This document shows, piece after piece, positions 9,126 through 17,581 of a DNA stretch of 32,526 bases. This DNA comes from Bryobacterales bacterium (GTDB taxonomy: Bacteria > Acidobacteriota > Terriglobia > Bryobacterales > Bryobacteraceae). The notes under the pieces are model-generated. The model was given only the letters and a program-made list of their open reading frames with translations. It was not told the DNA's origin and ran no database searches. The position numbers were made by a program, and so were the translations under genes. The stretch lies in the NCBI GenBank assembly GCA_016789755.1, contig JAEUQG010000191.1, positions 1 to 32,526 on the forward strand, in the 5' to 3' direction. Each line of letters starts with the position of its first letter. The first letter of the stretch is position 1.

Positions 9126-9321
9126 CTGGCGGCCAATCAACGCGGAGCGAGAAATGCCGTGCGTGGTCCTTGGCGAAAAATGCCTTCAGGCGTGATTCGT
9201 CTGTCTCCTCTGTGCCTTCGCTCCACGTAGCAACTCGCGGATTTCTCGATAGCTACGCCCAACCGCTCCCCGGCTGTCCGAGGTGTCTGCCATCTGGATT
9301 GCTCTCATCTCCCGATTGTTT
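9126..9321. other. Intergenic region between convergent genes, no gene seen
   Basis: About 195 bp lie between the receptor terminator and the stop of the leftward unit. I see no convincing reading frame, tRNA or repeat. A weak inverted repeat, CGTAGC (9226-9231) with GCTACG (9252-9257), has a 20-nt loop and could lie in the 3' UTR of the leftward transcript, but it lacks a T-tract and is probably incidental. Confidence 0.4.
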
Positions 9322-10182
9322 CTAGCGCCGCACGTTCAACTGGAAGCGGCCGCCGAAACGCTGGGAATCGCCATCGAGTTCGATCCGGTCGAAGCGGCCA
9401 CCGGAGTTGAGATACAACCGCCCGCGTCCCGACGCCGCTTCGCCCCCTACATTGGTAACCGTGATATCCAGCGCGTTCCCTCCACCCGTCCACCGTCCCG
9501 CCATCTGCAACACTTCGTTGCCATACAGCGTGAATTCGGCATTGCCGTCGCTCCTCAAATTCGCCCGCAGGCGGCGGATGTTCTGATCCTGATTGTTCAC
9601 GCGCAATGCGCCCGTGGAAGAGAGGGTTTCGTCAAAGCCCGTGAACTTCGCCTGAATCGGAGACTGGCCCGAACCGAGCCCGGAGAGGTTGGGAAGGATG
9701 CCTCCCCCGCTTCCGCTGCCCGAAGTGGACGGCCGGTCGAAGATGCTGCCGCCTGTTGCCCCTGTTGGCGCGGCGGTGGGGTCCGCGGTCCACGTCAGCT
9801 CAAACGTATATCCTTCATCGCCGCCCTTCTTGTCACGAATAGCGACAATCGCCGTCCATTGATTCCCCAATCGCGGTTCCTGCACCAGTCGCACTTCCCC
9901 GCGCCCATCGATCCCGCGAAAAGCGAACTTCGTGAAACCGCCCGATGGCAAAGGCTGGCTGCATTCTGAGCCGTCGTCGCGTCCCGCGCGTCCGGTGAGC
10001 GTACGCAGCAGGATGCGGTCCCCGCGCAATTCGACGTCGCTCTCGTCGTCAACGCGCACACGAACAATGCAACGTCCGTCGGCGGCGCGCGGGTTGTAAT
10101 CGCGCATCTGCTTGGGACGAAATACCGGATCCTGCTGCGCGCACAAAACGGCGCAACCAAGCCACAGCAATCTACGGAACAT
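9322..10182 (-). CDS. Secreted protein of unknown function, two domains joined by a Gly/Ser/Thr-rich linker
   Basis: I do not recognise a named family. The ATG at 10182 is chosen because TAGGAGGA lies just upstream and the protein then begins with a signal peptide (MFRRLLWLGCAVLCAQQ). The mature protein (286 residues in all) has an N-terminal beta-rich half (about 20-133; RCIVRVRVDDESDVELRG, then GRGEVRLVQEPRLGNQW). A low-complexity linker rich in Gly, Ser, Pro and Thr (about 134-176) follows. A second beta-rich half (about 177-286) includes FTLYGNEVLQMAGRWTG and GRLYLNSGGRFDRIELDG. Two Cys (residues 38 and 74) could form a disulfide. It is the last gene of the ECF-MATE-oxidoreductase unit, 66 bp after the oxidoreductase stop. 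The pattern suggests an exported binding or sensor protein, but that is only inference. Confidence 0.75.
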   Translation of the reverse strand: MFRRLLWLGCAVLCAQQDPVFRPKQMRDYNPRAADGRCIVRVRVDDESDVELRGDRILLRTLTGRAGRDDGSECSQPLPSGGFTKFAFRGIDGRGEVRLVQEPRLGNQWTAIVAIRDKKGGDEGYTFELTWTADPTAAPTGATGGSIFDRPSTSGSGSGGGILPNLSGLGSGQSPIQAKFTGFDETLSSTGALRVNNQDQNIRRLRANLRSDGNAEFTLYGNEVLQMAGRWTGGGNALDITVTNVGGEAASGRGRLYLNSGGRFDRIELDGDSQRFGGRFQLNVRR

Positions 10183-10248
10183 GCCGATTCCTCCTACTTG
10201 CATCATAAGAAAGAGGCGCAGCGGAGAGGAATCGTTTCACAGACCTAG

Positions 10249-11403
10249 CTAGGTGGCGTCGTTCATGCCGACCTTGCGGCCCTTGAGCAATGCCTGGTTC
10301 GCCATGTGCGGACCGGCCACCGCCTGCGCCGCGATCTCCACCGTACAGTTGGGATCCTTGCGTGTCTTGATGCAATCGAGGAAGTTCTGCACATGCGATT
10401 CCACCGGCACCGGAGCCTGCTCCTGATGAATCGGCGGGTTCGTCTTCTTCCACGGCTCGGCGTACACAACAAACCCCGCATCGTCCAAAATCATCGTCGC
10501 CTTGTCGCCCATGAACGTAATCGACCAGCCGTTTTGATAGGAATTGGCGTAGTCCAGCGTCCAAGTGACCATCATCTCCGGATACTCGAATACGGCGGAG
10601 AAGACGTCGGGATGCTCCGCGCCCGTCATCTTCGCCACGTAGCCATGGCACAGCGCCGACTTCGGCGGCCCGTTCTTCGTGAACCACTGCACGACGTCCA
10701 TCAGGTGCGTCCCCTGATCCGTCATGTTTCCCCCCGCGTAATCCCAGAAATAGCGCCAGCGGCGGAATCGCATCGGCTCCAACTCGCGCTTTTTCGCCGC
10801 CCCTAGAAAACGCTTCCAATCCAGCTTTCCCGGAAGCGGCGCGTTGTCCAGCGGCCCGGCGATGTTCCAGTTCCATTGCGGCTTGACCAGCGTCACGCGC
10901 CCCAGTACGCCATCGTCCACCAGTTTCTTCGCCTTCATGATGGACTCGGCGCTGCGCCGCTGCATGCCGATCTGCACCACCTGTTTCGATTTGCGCACCG
11001 CCTGGATCATCTTCTGGCTCTCTTCCAGCGACTTCGACAGGGGCTTCTCCAGATATACATCCTTGCCGGCGGCAAGCGAATCCAGCAGCATGGGGCAGTG
11101 CTGATGATCGGGCGAGGCGATCACCACGCAGTCGATGTTCTTCGTGGCCAGCAGTTCATGGTAATCGGCAAAGGCTTTCGCCTCCGGCGACTCCTTCTGC
11201 GCCAGTTGCAGGTTCGGCTCGTACACATCGCTCAAGGCCGTGCACTCGAAACCCATTTTGTTGAAGATGCGTTGCAGATAGCGGCCGCGGCCGCCGGTGG
11301 CGATCAGCCCGTAACTGACCCGGTCATTGGCGCCTTTGGCGCTTTGCGGCAGAAACATCGGAGCCGCGGCGAGGGAAGTAAGAAAATTGCGCCGATCGGA
11401 CAT
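10249..11403 (-). CDS. Gfo/Idh/MocA family oxidoreductase with Tat signal
   Basis: This 384-residue NAD(P)-dependent oxidoreductase probably acts on a sugar or sugar derivative. The N-terminus carries a twin-arginine signal (DRRNFLTSLAAAP), so the folded, cofactor-loaded enzyme is likely exported. The Rossmann part has GLIATGGRGRY (about 32-42), CVVIASPDHQH (92-102) and the family hallmark YLEKPLSKS (117-125). The C-terminal GFO_IDH_MocA domain has the conserved GGNMTDQGTHLMDVVQW, with the His and Asp of the presumed active site. Tat-exported members of this family are common in Acidobacteria and Planctomycetes. The ATG at 11403 is preceded by AAGGAG. It lies 39 bp downstream of the MATE gene and is probably co-transcribed with it. 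The substrate cannot be told from sequence. The stop codon lies inside a 12-bp palindrome, ACCTAGCTAGGT (10243-10254). Confidence 0.9.
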   Translation of the reverse strand: MSDRRNFLTSLAAAPMFLPQSAKGANDRVSYGLIATGGRGRYLQRIFNKMGFECTALSDVYEPNLQLAQKESPEAKAFADYHELLATKNIDCVVIASPDHQHCPMLLDSLAAGKDVYLEKPLSKSLEESQKMIQAVRKSKQVVQIGMQRRSAESIMKAKKLVDDGVLGRVTLVKPQWNWNIAGPLDNAPLPGKLDWKRFLGAAKKRELEPMRFRRWRYFWDYAGGNMTDQGTHLMDVVQWFTKNGPPKSALCHGYVAKMTGAEHPDVFSAVFEYPEMMVTWTLDYANSYQNGWSITFMGDKATMILDDAGFVVYAEPWKKTNPPIHQEQAPVPVESHVQNFLDCIKTRKDPNCTVEIAAQAVAGPHMANQALLKGRKVGMNDAT

Positions 11404-11442
11404 AGGAATCTCCTTGTCCGCAATCCTATCACCATCGCGCGG

Positions 11443-12855
11443 CTAGATCTTCTTCAGCTTCCAGCCGCCCCGCCGGAATGCCCAAAAGCCCACGACGGCG
11501 AGTATCGACTCGGCCACCGTGATGGCAAGATACACTCCTGTGGCGCCCAATCCGGCGGGATACGCCAGCGCCCAGGCGAAAGGGATCTGGAAAACCCACT
11601 GGCAGGCCAGATTGATGATCGTCGGCGTCATCGTATCTCCCGCGCCGTTGAACGCCTGCACCGTCACCATGCCCCAGGCGTAAAAACCGTATCCATAGCA
11701 GATGTAACGCAGGCACTTCGACCCTTGCAGGATCACCTGTGGGTCGTGGCTGAAGATGCGCAACAACGGTTCGGCAAAGACAATGAACCCCACCGCAAGC
11801 GAACCCAGAAACACCATGTTGTAGATGCCTGCGCGATACACCGACTGCTCGGCGCGATCCGGTTTACCCGCGCCCAGGTTCTGACCCACCAGCGTCGCAG
11901 CCGCATTGCTCAATCCCCATGCCGGAAGTATCGCGAAGATGATCAGACGGATCGCGATCATATATCCCGCCAACGCCGTGCTGCCGAAACTGGAGACCAG
12001 CCGCACCACCCCGATCCAGGATGTGGTTGTGATCAGCACCTGCAGAATACCCGTGCCGGAGACGCGCAGCAATCGCCACATCACATCCCATTGCACCCGC
12101 ATCTGCTGCCAGCTTACCTTGATGCGCGATATGCCCCCGAATAGTACCCAGAATTGAAATGCAACCCCGGTTCCGCGGCCGATCGAAGAGGCGACCGCCG
12201 AGCCGAGCAGACCCAGCTTGGGAAACGGACCCAGACCCAGAATCAGACAGGGGTTAAGAACAATGTTGATGATGTTCGCCAGCCACAGCACGCGCATGGC
12301 GATGGCCGCATCGCCCGCGCCGCGAAAAATCGCGTTGTTCAGGAACAGCAGAAAAATGAAGACGCAAGTGCCGAAAATAGTCCGCGTGAAGTTCTGCCCG
12401 GTAGCCACAACCGCCGCTTCGCCGCCCATGAGCGCAAGCAGATCCGGAGCGAACACCACCCCGATCGCCGCCACCGGCAGCGAGCAGAAAATACCGGCAT
12501 AGACCGCTTGCGCCGCGGCCACCGATGCGCCCGCCGGATCTTTCTCGCCGATGCGCCTCGCCACCATCGCTGTGGCCGCCATGCTCAGTCCGATCGCAAC
12601 GCCGAACAGAATGCTCAGCAACGATTCGGTGAGCGCCACTGCCGCCACCGCTTCCGTCCCGAGGCTGGACACAAAAAATGCGTCCACCACGCCGAACAGG
12701 GACTCCATCGCCATTTCCAGAATCATCGGAATGGCTAACAGGAGAATGGCGCGGTCCAATTTTCCTTCGGTGTAGTCGTGATGCGATCCGCGCAGAGACT
12801 CACGAACGGATGCCCAGAAGCCGTGAGGGTGTGCGGAAGGCTGCGAAGCCTCCAT
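11443..12855 (-). CDS. MATE family multidrug/cation efflux transporter
   Basis: This 470-residue integral membrane protein belongs to the MATE (MatE/NorM-DinF) family, which exports drugs or metabolites in exchange for Na+ or H+. Two homologous halves of six helices each are visible. Typical motifs include AIPMILEMAMESLFGVVDAF near the first helix, IGLSMAATAMVARRIGEKD, and ATLVGQNLGAGKPDRAE in the second half. The soluble N-terminal tail (about 35 residues) is followed directly by helix 1. The ATG at 12855 lies 9 bp after the ECF sigma factor stop, so both genes are very likely on one transcript. A transporter second in an ECF operon would fit a stress or export regulon; the substrate is unknown. 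Confidence 0.93.
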   Translation of the reverse strand: MEASQPSAHPHGFWASVRESLRGSHHDYTEGKLDRAILLLAIPMILEMAMESLFGVVDAFFVSSLGTEAVAAVALTESLLSILFGVAIGLSMAATAMVARRIGEKDPAGASVAAAQAVYAGIFCSLPVAAIGVVFAPDLLALMGGEAAVVATGQNFTRTIFGTCVFIFLLFLNNAIFRGAGDAAIAMRVLWLANIINIVLNPCLILGLGPFPKLGLLGSAVASSIGRGTGVAFQFWVLFGGISRIKVSWQQMRVQWDVMWRLLRVSGTGILQVLITTTSWIGVVRLVSSFGSTALAGYMIAIRLIIFAILPAWGLSNAAATLVGQNLGAGKPDRAEQSVYRAGIYNMVFLGSLAVGFIVFAEPLLRIFSHDPQVILQGSKCLRYICYGYGFYAWGMVTVQAFNGAGDTMTPTIINLACQWVFQIPFAWALAYPAGLGATGVYLAITVAESILAVVGFWAFRRGGWKLKKI

Positions 12856-12864
12856 CTCTACAGG

Positions 12865-13419
12865 TTAGCGGAGTTTGCCTACAAGAAAAGCGCGGCCGGC
12901 GGTCCAATCGCGTTTCAGCGTTGCCACGGAGATCCCCATCGCTTCCGCCGCTTCCTCTTCCGTCAGCCCACCGAAGTAGCGTAGTTCGATGACTTGCGCC
13001 GCGCGCGGATCCATCGCCGCCAACTCTTCCAGCGCCTGATGCAGGTCGAGAATCTCGTCCTCCAGCGGCTTCGCCTTCGCGTGCGCATCGCTCAGTTCCA
13101 CCTTCGCCCCACCCCCGCCGCGCTTGGCCGCCTGCCGCTCGCGAGCCGCGGCAACCAGGATGCGCCGCAGTTGCTGCGATGCCACCGCCAGGAAGTGGGC
13201 TCGATCCTGCCATTCCACCTTGCCCCCGCCCATCAGCCGCAAGTACAGCTCGTTCACCAGGGCTGTTGCCTGCATCGTCCGTCCCGGTGTCTCTCGTCGC
13301 ATGTACATTCCGGCGATCCTCCGCAGTTCCGGCTGAAGCTGCGCAAACAGCTCCCGCCCCGCGTCCTGATTGCCCTTGCGCCAATCGTGCAAAAGTGCGG
13401 TCACAGGCGATTGGTCCAT
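12865..13419 (-). CDS. ECF-subfamily RNA polymerase sigma factor (TIGR02999/ECF-like)
   Basis: This 184-residue sigma-70 family protein redirects RNA polymerase. Region 2 covers about 10-95 (LFAQLQPELRRIAGMYM, ATALVNELYLRLM, DRAHFLAVASQQLRRILV). Region 4 covers about 125-180 (LAAMDPRAAQVIELRYFGGLTEEEAAEAMGIS; ATLKRDWTAGRAFL). The architecture and motifs are those of the sigma group often encoded beside Ser/Thr kinases in Acidobacteria and Planctomycetes. No anti-sigma factor is visible next to it. The ATG at 13419 is chosen over one at 13461 because family members start close to the first helix. TATACT (13433-13428), with TTCAGC 17 bp further upstream, lies only 8 nt before this ATG, hinting at a nearly leaderless mRNA. 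It is divergent from the first kinase and heads the MATE-oxidoreductase unit. Confidence 0.93.
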   Translation of the reverse strand: MDQSPVTALLHDWRKGNQDAGRELFAQLQPELRRIAGMYMRRETPGRTMQATALVNELYLRLMGGGKVEWQDRAHFLAVASQQLRRILVAAARERQAAKRGGGGAKVELSDAHAKAKPLEDEILDLHQALEELAAMDPRAAQVIELRYFGGLTEEEAAEAMGISVATLKRDWTAGRAFLVGKLR

Positions 13420-13471
13420 ACCCTGGTAGTATAAATGAGCTGTCCCGCCTGCTGAATGCACTAACAGTCAT
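13420..13471. promoter_or_regulatory. Divergent ECF sigma factor / kinase promoter region
   Basis: This 52-bp gap lies between the leftward sigma factor and the rightward kinase. On the minus strand, TTCAGC (13456-13451) and TATACT (13433-13428), 17 bp apart, form a plausible promoter for the sigma factor. No convincing plus-strand promoter or Shine-Dalgarno was found for the kinase. Autoregulation by the ECF factor is possible but not shown. Confidence 0.4.
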
Positions 13472-15517
13472 GTGATGGCACTGATGAGTCCCGAAAGATT
13501 CCAGCAAGTCCGCAATGTGTTTGAGGCCGCCCTGGAACAGGAACCCTCGGTGCGCGAGCAGTTCGTGGCGCAGGCCGCCGCCTCCGATGAGGACCTGTTG
13601 GTGGAAGTTCGCCGCATGCTGCAAGCGCACCGGCAGAAGGTCACCTATCTCGATGGCGCGCTCACCGCTCCATCGGAACTACGCACCGATCCGCTCCGCT
13701 TGGAAGGCCGCCGCCTCGGCAACTTCGATATCCTCCGCGAAATCGGCCGCGGTGGCATGGGCACCGTCTTCCTCGCCCGCCGCGCTGACGGCCTCTTCCT
13801 CCAGCATGTGGCCATCAAAGTCCTCAGCCCCGAAGCAGGCAGCGAAGAAACCCTGCGCCGCTTTCAACAGGAACGCTCGATCCTCGCCTCGCTCGATCAC
13901 CCTAACATCGCCCGCCTCTACGACGGCGGGACGACCGAAGAGGGCTGGCCGTACTTCGTCATGGAATTCGTGGAAGGCCTGCCCATCGATAAATACTGCG
14001 AAGAACAGAAGCTCAACACCAGCGCCCGCCTGCGGCTCTTTCAAACCGTGTGTGCCGCTGCTCATTACGCACACCGTCATGGTGTGGTGCATCGCGACCT
14101 CAAGCCCGGCAACATTCTGGTCACCCGGGATGGCGAAGTAAAGCTGCTCGATTTCGGGATTGCCAAGCTGCTGCAAGCCCCCGAAGGTGCGCGCACCGTC
14201 CTCGCCACCCAGACCGGAATGCTGATGATGACCCCGGAATACGCCGGCCCGGAGCAACTGCTGGGCCAGGAGACAGCGCCCGCCACCGACGTCTACTCGC
14301 TGGGCGTCATCCTTTACGAACTGCTCACCGGCCGGCGCCCCTATGCGCTCAAGAGCCGTATGTTGCACGAGATCATTCGTGTCGTTTGCGAACAGCCCGT
14401 GAAGCGCGCCAGCACCGCGGCCACCGGGACGCACACCGTCGCTCGGCATGACGGAACCACCCAAATCCTGCAACCTGCCGCCCTCAGCGCCACACGCGAG
14501 GGCACGCCCATCGACCTGCAACGCCGCCTCTCCGGCGACATCGATACCATCCTCGAAAAGACTCTCTCCAAAGAACCCGCCGATCGCTACCCGTCCGCCG
14601 ATCATCTCCGCGCCGATATCGAACGCCATCTCAACGGTCAGCCTATTCTCGCGGCGCGGCAGGGGCCGCTGAAACGCGTGTCGGACTTCCTGGGAAAGAA
14701 CAAAGCCGCTCTGGTGCTGGGCCTGTCGGCGGCGGGTGCGCTCGCTACCGGAGCGATTCAGATCGAGTTCACGGCGGCACTCTATGTCGGTGCGGCTTGC
14801 CTCATTCTGGGCCTGTGGTATGCGGCTACGGACCGCCGCGCCGGAACCTGGATCCACCGGCATGTTTACGGTGGAGACGTCCTGTTCGTCCTGGTTTGCC
14901 TGGCGCTGTTGGGGTTGGCGCTCTATGTGGCGGATTTCTACCTCCCCTCGCGCAACCGTTACGGCGATGGCTGGGCATGGGTGATCGGATTCTGGGCGCT
15001 GTTGGTCTATTTCAGCGGGCTCGCGATCAGTTGGATCATGCGCCAGCGGTGGGCAGGCCGTCTCCTCCTGCGAACCCGTTGGGGCAAACCCGGCTATTTC
15101 GGCCTCATCCTGCTGCTCTACTACAACATCAAGTTTTTTGTGCGGCTGGATAGCGAACGTAGCGTTACGTCCTTGCTTCCGATGGTGCTCTTCTTCATCG
15201 TCGGCGCCGTCTACTCCAAGCTGGTCGCATGGTTCGAAATCCGGGACCGCGGCGTGCTGCATCAGGGAGTTCACTTCTCCTGGCTCGAAATGCAAAGTCA
15301 TGGCTGGGAGAACGAGAAGAAAGAGCCCGTAACTCTCGCCCCCGAGTTGGACGGAGAGAAACTCTATCTGTGTCTGCAGGTGCGCCGGCGCTTGCCCGTT
15401 TTTAGTCCGCGCATTCGCGTCGCAATCCCCGCCGGCGACCGGGAACGGGTAGACTCCTTCTTCCGGCAGCATTTGGCCGTATGGCCGGATAGCTCCTCGG
15501 TCCAGGCAACAAAGTGA
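13472..15517 (+). CDS. Membrane Ser/Thr protein kinase with C-terminal DUF5673/PH-like domain (copy 1)
   Basis: This 681-residue protein starts with a helical N-terminal segment (1-75; FEAALEQEPSVREQF). A complete Hanks-type kinase domain follows (about 84-390): glycine loop GRGGMGTVF (92-100), catalytic Lys116 in VAIK, HRDLKPGN (207-214), DFG (227-229) and TPEYAGPEQ. After it come about six hydrophobic helices (about 412-590), not the single helix usual in bacterial Ser/Thr kinases. A soluble C-terminal domain (about 588-672) begins EIRDRGVLHQGVHFSWLEM and resembles DUF5673, a PH-like fold. The GTG at 13472 is chosen because it aligns with the GTG of copy 2; ATGs at 13475 and 13484 are alternatives. 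It is the first gene of the rightward run. Kinase function is firm; the DUF5673 call is from pattern memory. Confidence 0.9.
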   Translation: MMALMSPERFQQVRNVFEAALEQEPSVREQFVAQAAASDEDLLVEVRRMLQAHRQKVTYLDGALTAPSELRTDPLRLEGRRLGNFDILREIGRGGMGTVFLARRADGLFLQHVAIKVLSPEAGSEETLRRFQQERSILASLDHPNIARLYDGGTTEEGWPYFVMEFVEGLPIDKYCEEQKLNTSARLRLFQTVCAAAHYAHRHGVVHRDLKPGNILVTRDGEVKLLDFGIAKLLQAPEGARTVLATQTGMLMMTPEYAGPEQLLGQETAPATDVYSLGVILYELLTGRRPYALKSRMLHEIIRVVCEQPVKRASTAATGTHTVARHDGTTQILQPAALSATREGTPIDLQRRLSGDIDTILEKTLSKEPADRYPSADHLRADIERHLNGQPILAARQGPLKRVSDFLGKNKAALVLGLSAAGALATGAIQIEFTAALYVGAACLILGLWYAATDRRAGTWIHRHVYGGDVLFVLVCLALLGLALYVADFYLPSRNRYGDGWAWVIGFWALLVYFSGLAISWIMRQRWAGRLLLRTRWGKPGYFGLILLLYYNIKFFVRLDSERSVTSLLPMVLFFIVGAVYSKLVAWFEIRDRGVLHQGVHFSWLEMQSHGWENEKKEPVTLAPELDGEKLYLCLQVRRRLPVFSPRIRVAIPAGDRERVDSFFRQHLAVWPDSSSVQATK

Positions 15518-15550
15518 GCTGATTCTTCCGTCAATGGCGCTATCCGCAAT

Positions 15551-17581
15551 GTGAACGCACTCATGAAACCCGAACGATTCCGCCAGATCCGAAATCTCTT
15601 CGAGGCGGCACTGGAACAGGATCCTGCTGCCCGCGAAGCGTTCGTCTCCCAAGCCGCCTGCTCCGACAACGAACTGCTGTCCGAAGTGCGGCGCATGCTG
15701 GCGGCGCATCAGCAAAGAGTGACCTACCTCGATGGAACCCTCACCGCCCCCGCCGAGCTGCGCACCGATCCGTTGCGCATGGAAGGGCGGCGCCTGGGGA
15801 ACTTCGAAATCCTGCGTGAAGTGGGACGCGGCGGCATGGGCACCGTGTTCCTGGCTCGCCGCGCCGACGGGCTATTCGACCAGCAGGTCGCAATCAAGGT
15901 GGTGAGCCCCGAAGCCGGCAGCGAAGAAGTCCTGCGCCGCTTCCATCAGGAACGCGCCATTCTGGCCTCGCTCGATCATCCCAACATCGCCCGCCTCTAC
16001 GACGGCGGGACCACCGAAGAGGGCTGGCCGTACTTTGTGATGGAATACGTCGAAGGCCGGCCCATCGACGCCTGGTGCGATGAGCAGAAGCTCAACACCA
16101 GCGGCCGCCTGCGTCTGTTTCAAACCGTATGCGCCGCCGTGCACTACGCCCACAGGCACGGCGTAGTGCATCGCGACCTGAAGCCCGGCAACATCCTCGT
16201 GACTCGCGACGGCGCGGTGAAACTCCTCGATTTCGGTATCGCCAAGGTCCTGCAAGCTCCCGAAGGAACGCGCACCGTTCTTGCCACACAGACGGGCGTG
16301 CGAATGATGACTCCCGAGTACGCCAGTCCGGAACAATTGATGGCGGATGAGACAACTCTCCTCACCGACGTCTACTCGCTGGGGGTGATTCTCTACGAAC
16401 TGCTCACCGGGCGGCGGCCCTACGATCTGAAGAGCCGCTTGCTGCAGGAAATCGTACGCGTCGTTTGTGAGCAGCGCGTCAAGCGCGCCAGCGGAGCGGT
16501 GACCCAGATCCATACCGTCACGCGCCAGGACGGCGCCACGCAAACCATCCAGCCGGCTGCGCTCAGCATGACGCGCGAAGGCACGCCCATCGACCTGCAA
16601 CGGCGCCTGGCAGGCGAAGTGGACACCATCGTCGAGAAGGCACTGCAGAAGGACGCGGCGGAACGTTACCCATCCGCCGATCACCTCCGCGCCGACATTG
16701 AGCGGCACCTCAACGGGCAGCCGATTCTTGCCGCCAGGCAAGGGCGCTTCGATGCCGTGGGGCGCACGGTTTCGCGTCACAAAGTCGTGCTTGCGCTGGG
16801 CTCTGCCGCTGCCGGAGCATTCCTTGCCGGAGCGATTCAGGTGGAAATTGCCGCACTCTTCTACATCGGCGCGGCCTGCCTGCTGCTCGCCCTTTGGTAC
16901 GCCGCTACCGACCGCCGCGTCGGCGCCTGGATCCACGATCATATCTACGCGACCGAGCCGCTCTCCATCCTGATCTTCATGGCGCTGATCGTGGGTGCGC
17001 TCTATTGGGCGGACCGCATTCCCGCCATGCGCGCCCGTTATGGAGCGGGCTGGACCGTCATCGCCGGCTTCTCATTCGCATCGCTCTATCTGGGCGGAGG
17101 GCTGATCAGTTGGCGCATGCGCGAACGCTGGGCCGGTGAGTTGCTGATGCGCACTCGGCGCAACAAGACCGCCGGCGCCGTGATCGCCTTGGCCGTGTTC
17201 AATACCACCAACCTGATCGCTCGCCACGTCCGTACCGAGGCCAGGCCCGAACTGATCGTCATCCCTTATGCGCTTTTCGTTGTTCTGGGCTTCCTCTATG
17301 CCTGGCACATCGCCGCATTTGTGGAGATCCGCGGCCGCGGGTTGTTGTTCCAAGGCGTACTGGTCTCATGGCTGGAGATGCATGGCTACTCCTGGGAAAA
17401 CAAGCACGGCGTTACCATCCTGCTGTCGCCGCAACTGCCCGATGAGTTGCTCTACCTGCGCCTCAATGTGCGCCGCCGCTTTTCGTTCCTACGTCCCTAC
17501 ATTCGCGTCCCCATCCCATATGATGATGTAGAACGCGTGGAGCAATTCGTGAAGGAACATCTGGCCCTATGGCCCGCATGA
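15551..17581 (+). CDS. Membrane Ser/Thr protein kinase with C-terminal DUF5673/PH-like domain (copy 2)
   Basis: This 676-residue tandem paralogue of the preceding kinase aligns without gaps through the N-terminal segment and into the kinase domain, with long identical stretches such as IGRGG/VGRGGMGTVFLARRADGLF and HRHGVVHRDLKPGNILVTRDG. All catalytic motifs are intact: Lys116, HRDLKPGN, DFGIAK and TPEYASPEQ. The six-helix membrane part and the final domain (EIRGRGLLFQGVLVSWLEM) are more diverged than the kinase part. The GTG at 15551 is supported by the conserved position in copy 1; no Shine-Dalgarno is visible. The 33-bp gap after copy 1 suggests one transcript. Its stop codon overlaps the sulfatase start region by 13 bp. 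The pair probably arose by local duplication and could form heterodimers. Confidence 0.9.
   Translation: MNALMKPERFRQIRNLFEAALEQDPAAREAFVSQAACSDNELLSEVRRMLAAHQQRVTYLDGTLTAPAELRTDPLRMEGRRLGNFEILREVGRGGMGTVFLARRADGLFDQQVAIKVVSPEAGSEEVLRRFHQERAILASLDHPNIARLYDGGTTEEGWPYFVMEYVEGRPIDAWCDEQKLNTSGRLRLFQTVCAAVHYAHRHGVVHRDLKPGNILVTRDGAVKLLDFGIAKVLQAPEGTRTVLATQTGVRMMTPEYASPEQLMADETTLLTDVYSLGVILYELLTGRRPYDLKSRLLQEIVRVVCEQRVKRASGAVTQIHTVTRQDGATQTIQPAALSMTREGTPIDLQRRLAGEVDTIVEKALQKDAAERYPSADHLRADIERHLNGQPILAARQGRFDAVGRTVSRHKVVLALGSAAAGAFLAGAIQVEIAALFYIGAACLLLALWYAATDRRVGAWIHDHIYATEPLSILIFMALIVGALYWADRIPAMRARYGAGWTVIAGFSFASLYLGGGLISWRMRERWAGELLMRTRRNKTAGAVIALAVFNTTNLIARHVRTEARPELIVIPYALFVVLGFLYAWHIAAFVEIRGRGLLFQGVLVSWLEMHGYSWENKHGVTILLSPQLPDELLYLRLNVRRRFSFLRPYIRVPIPYDDVERVEQFVKEHLALWPA

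Noticed and set aside
10243..10254. Perfect 12-bp palindrome ACCTAGCTAGGT at the oxidoreductase stop codon
   Set aside because: Too short and without loop or T-tract to be a terminator; single copy, so no case for a binding site or insertion scar.
13679..15715. A 678-codon minus-strand frame opposite kinase copy 1, and a similar one opposite copy 2 (15872-16942)
   Set aside because: They mirror the duplicated kinase coding sequence; their mutual similarity is inherited from the plus-strand paralogy, not evidence of coding.
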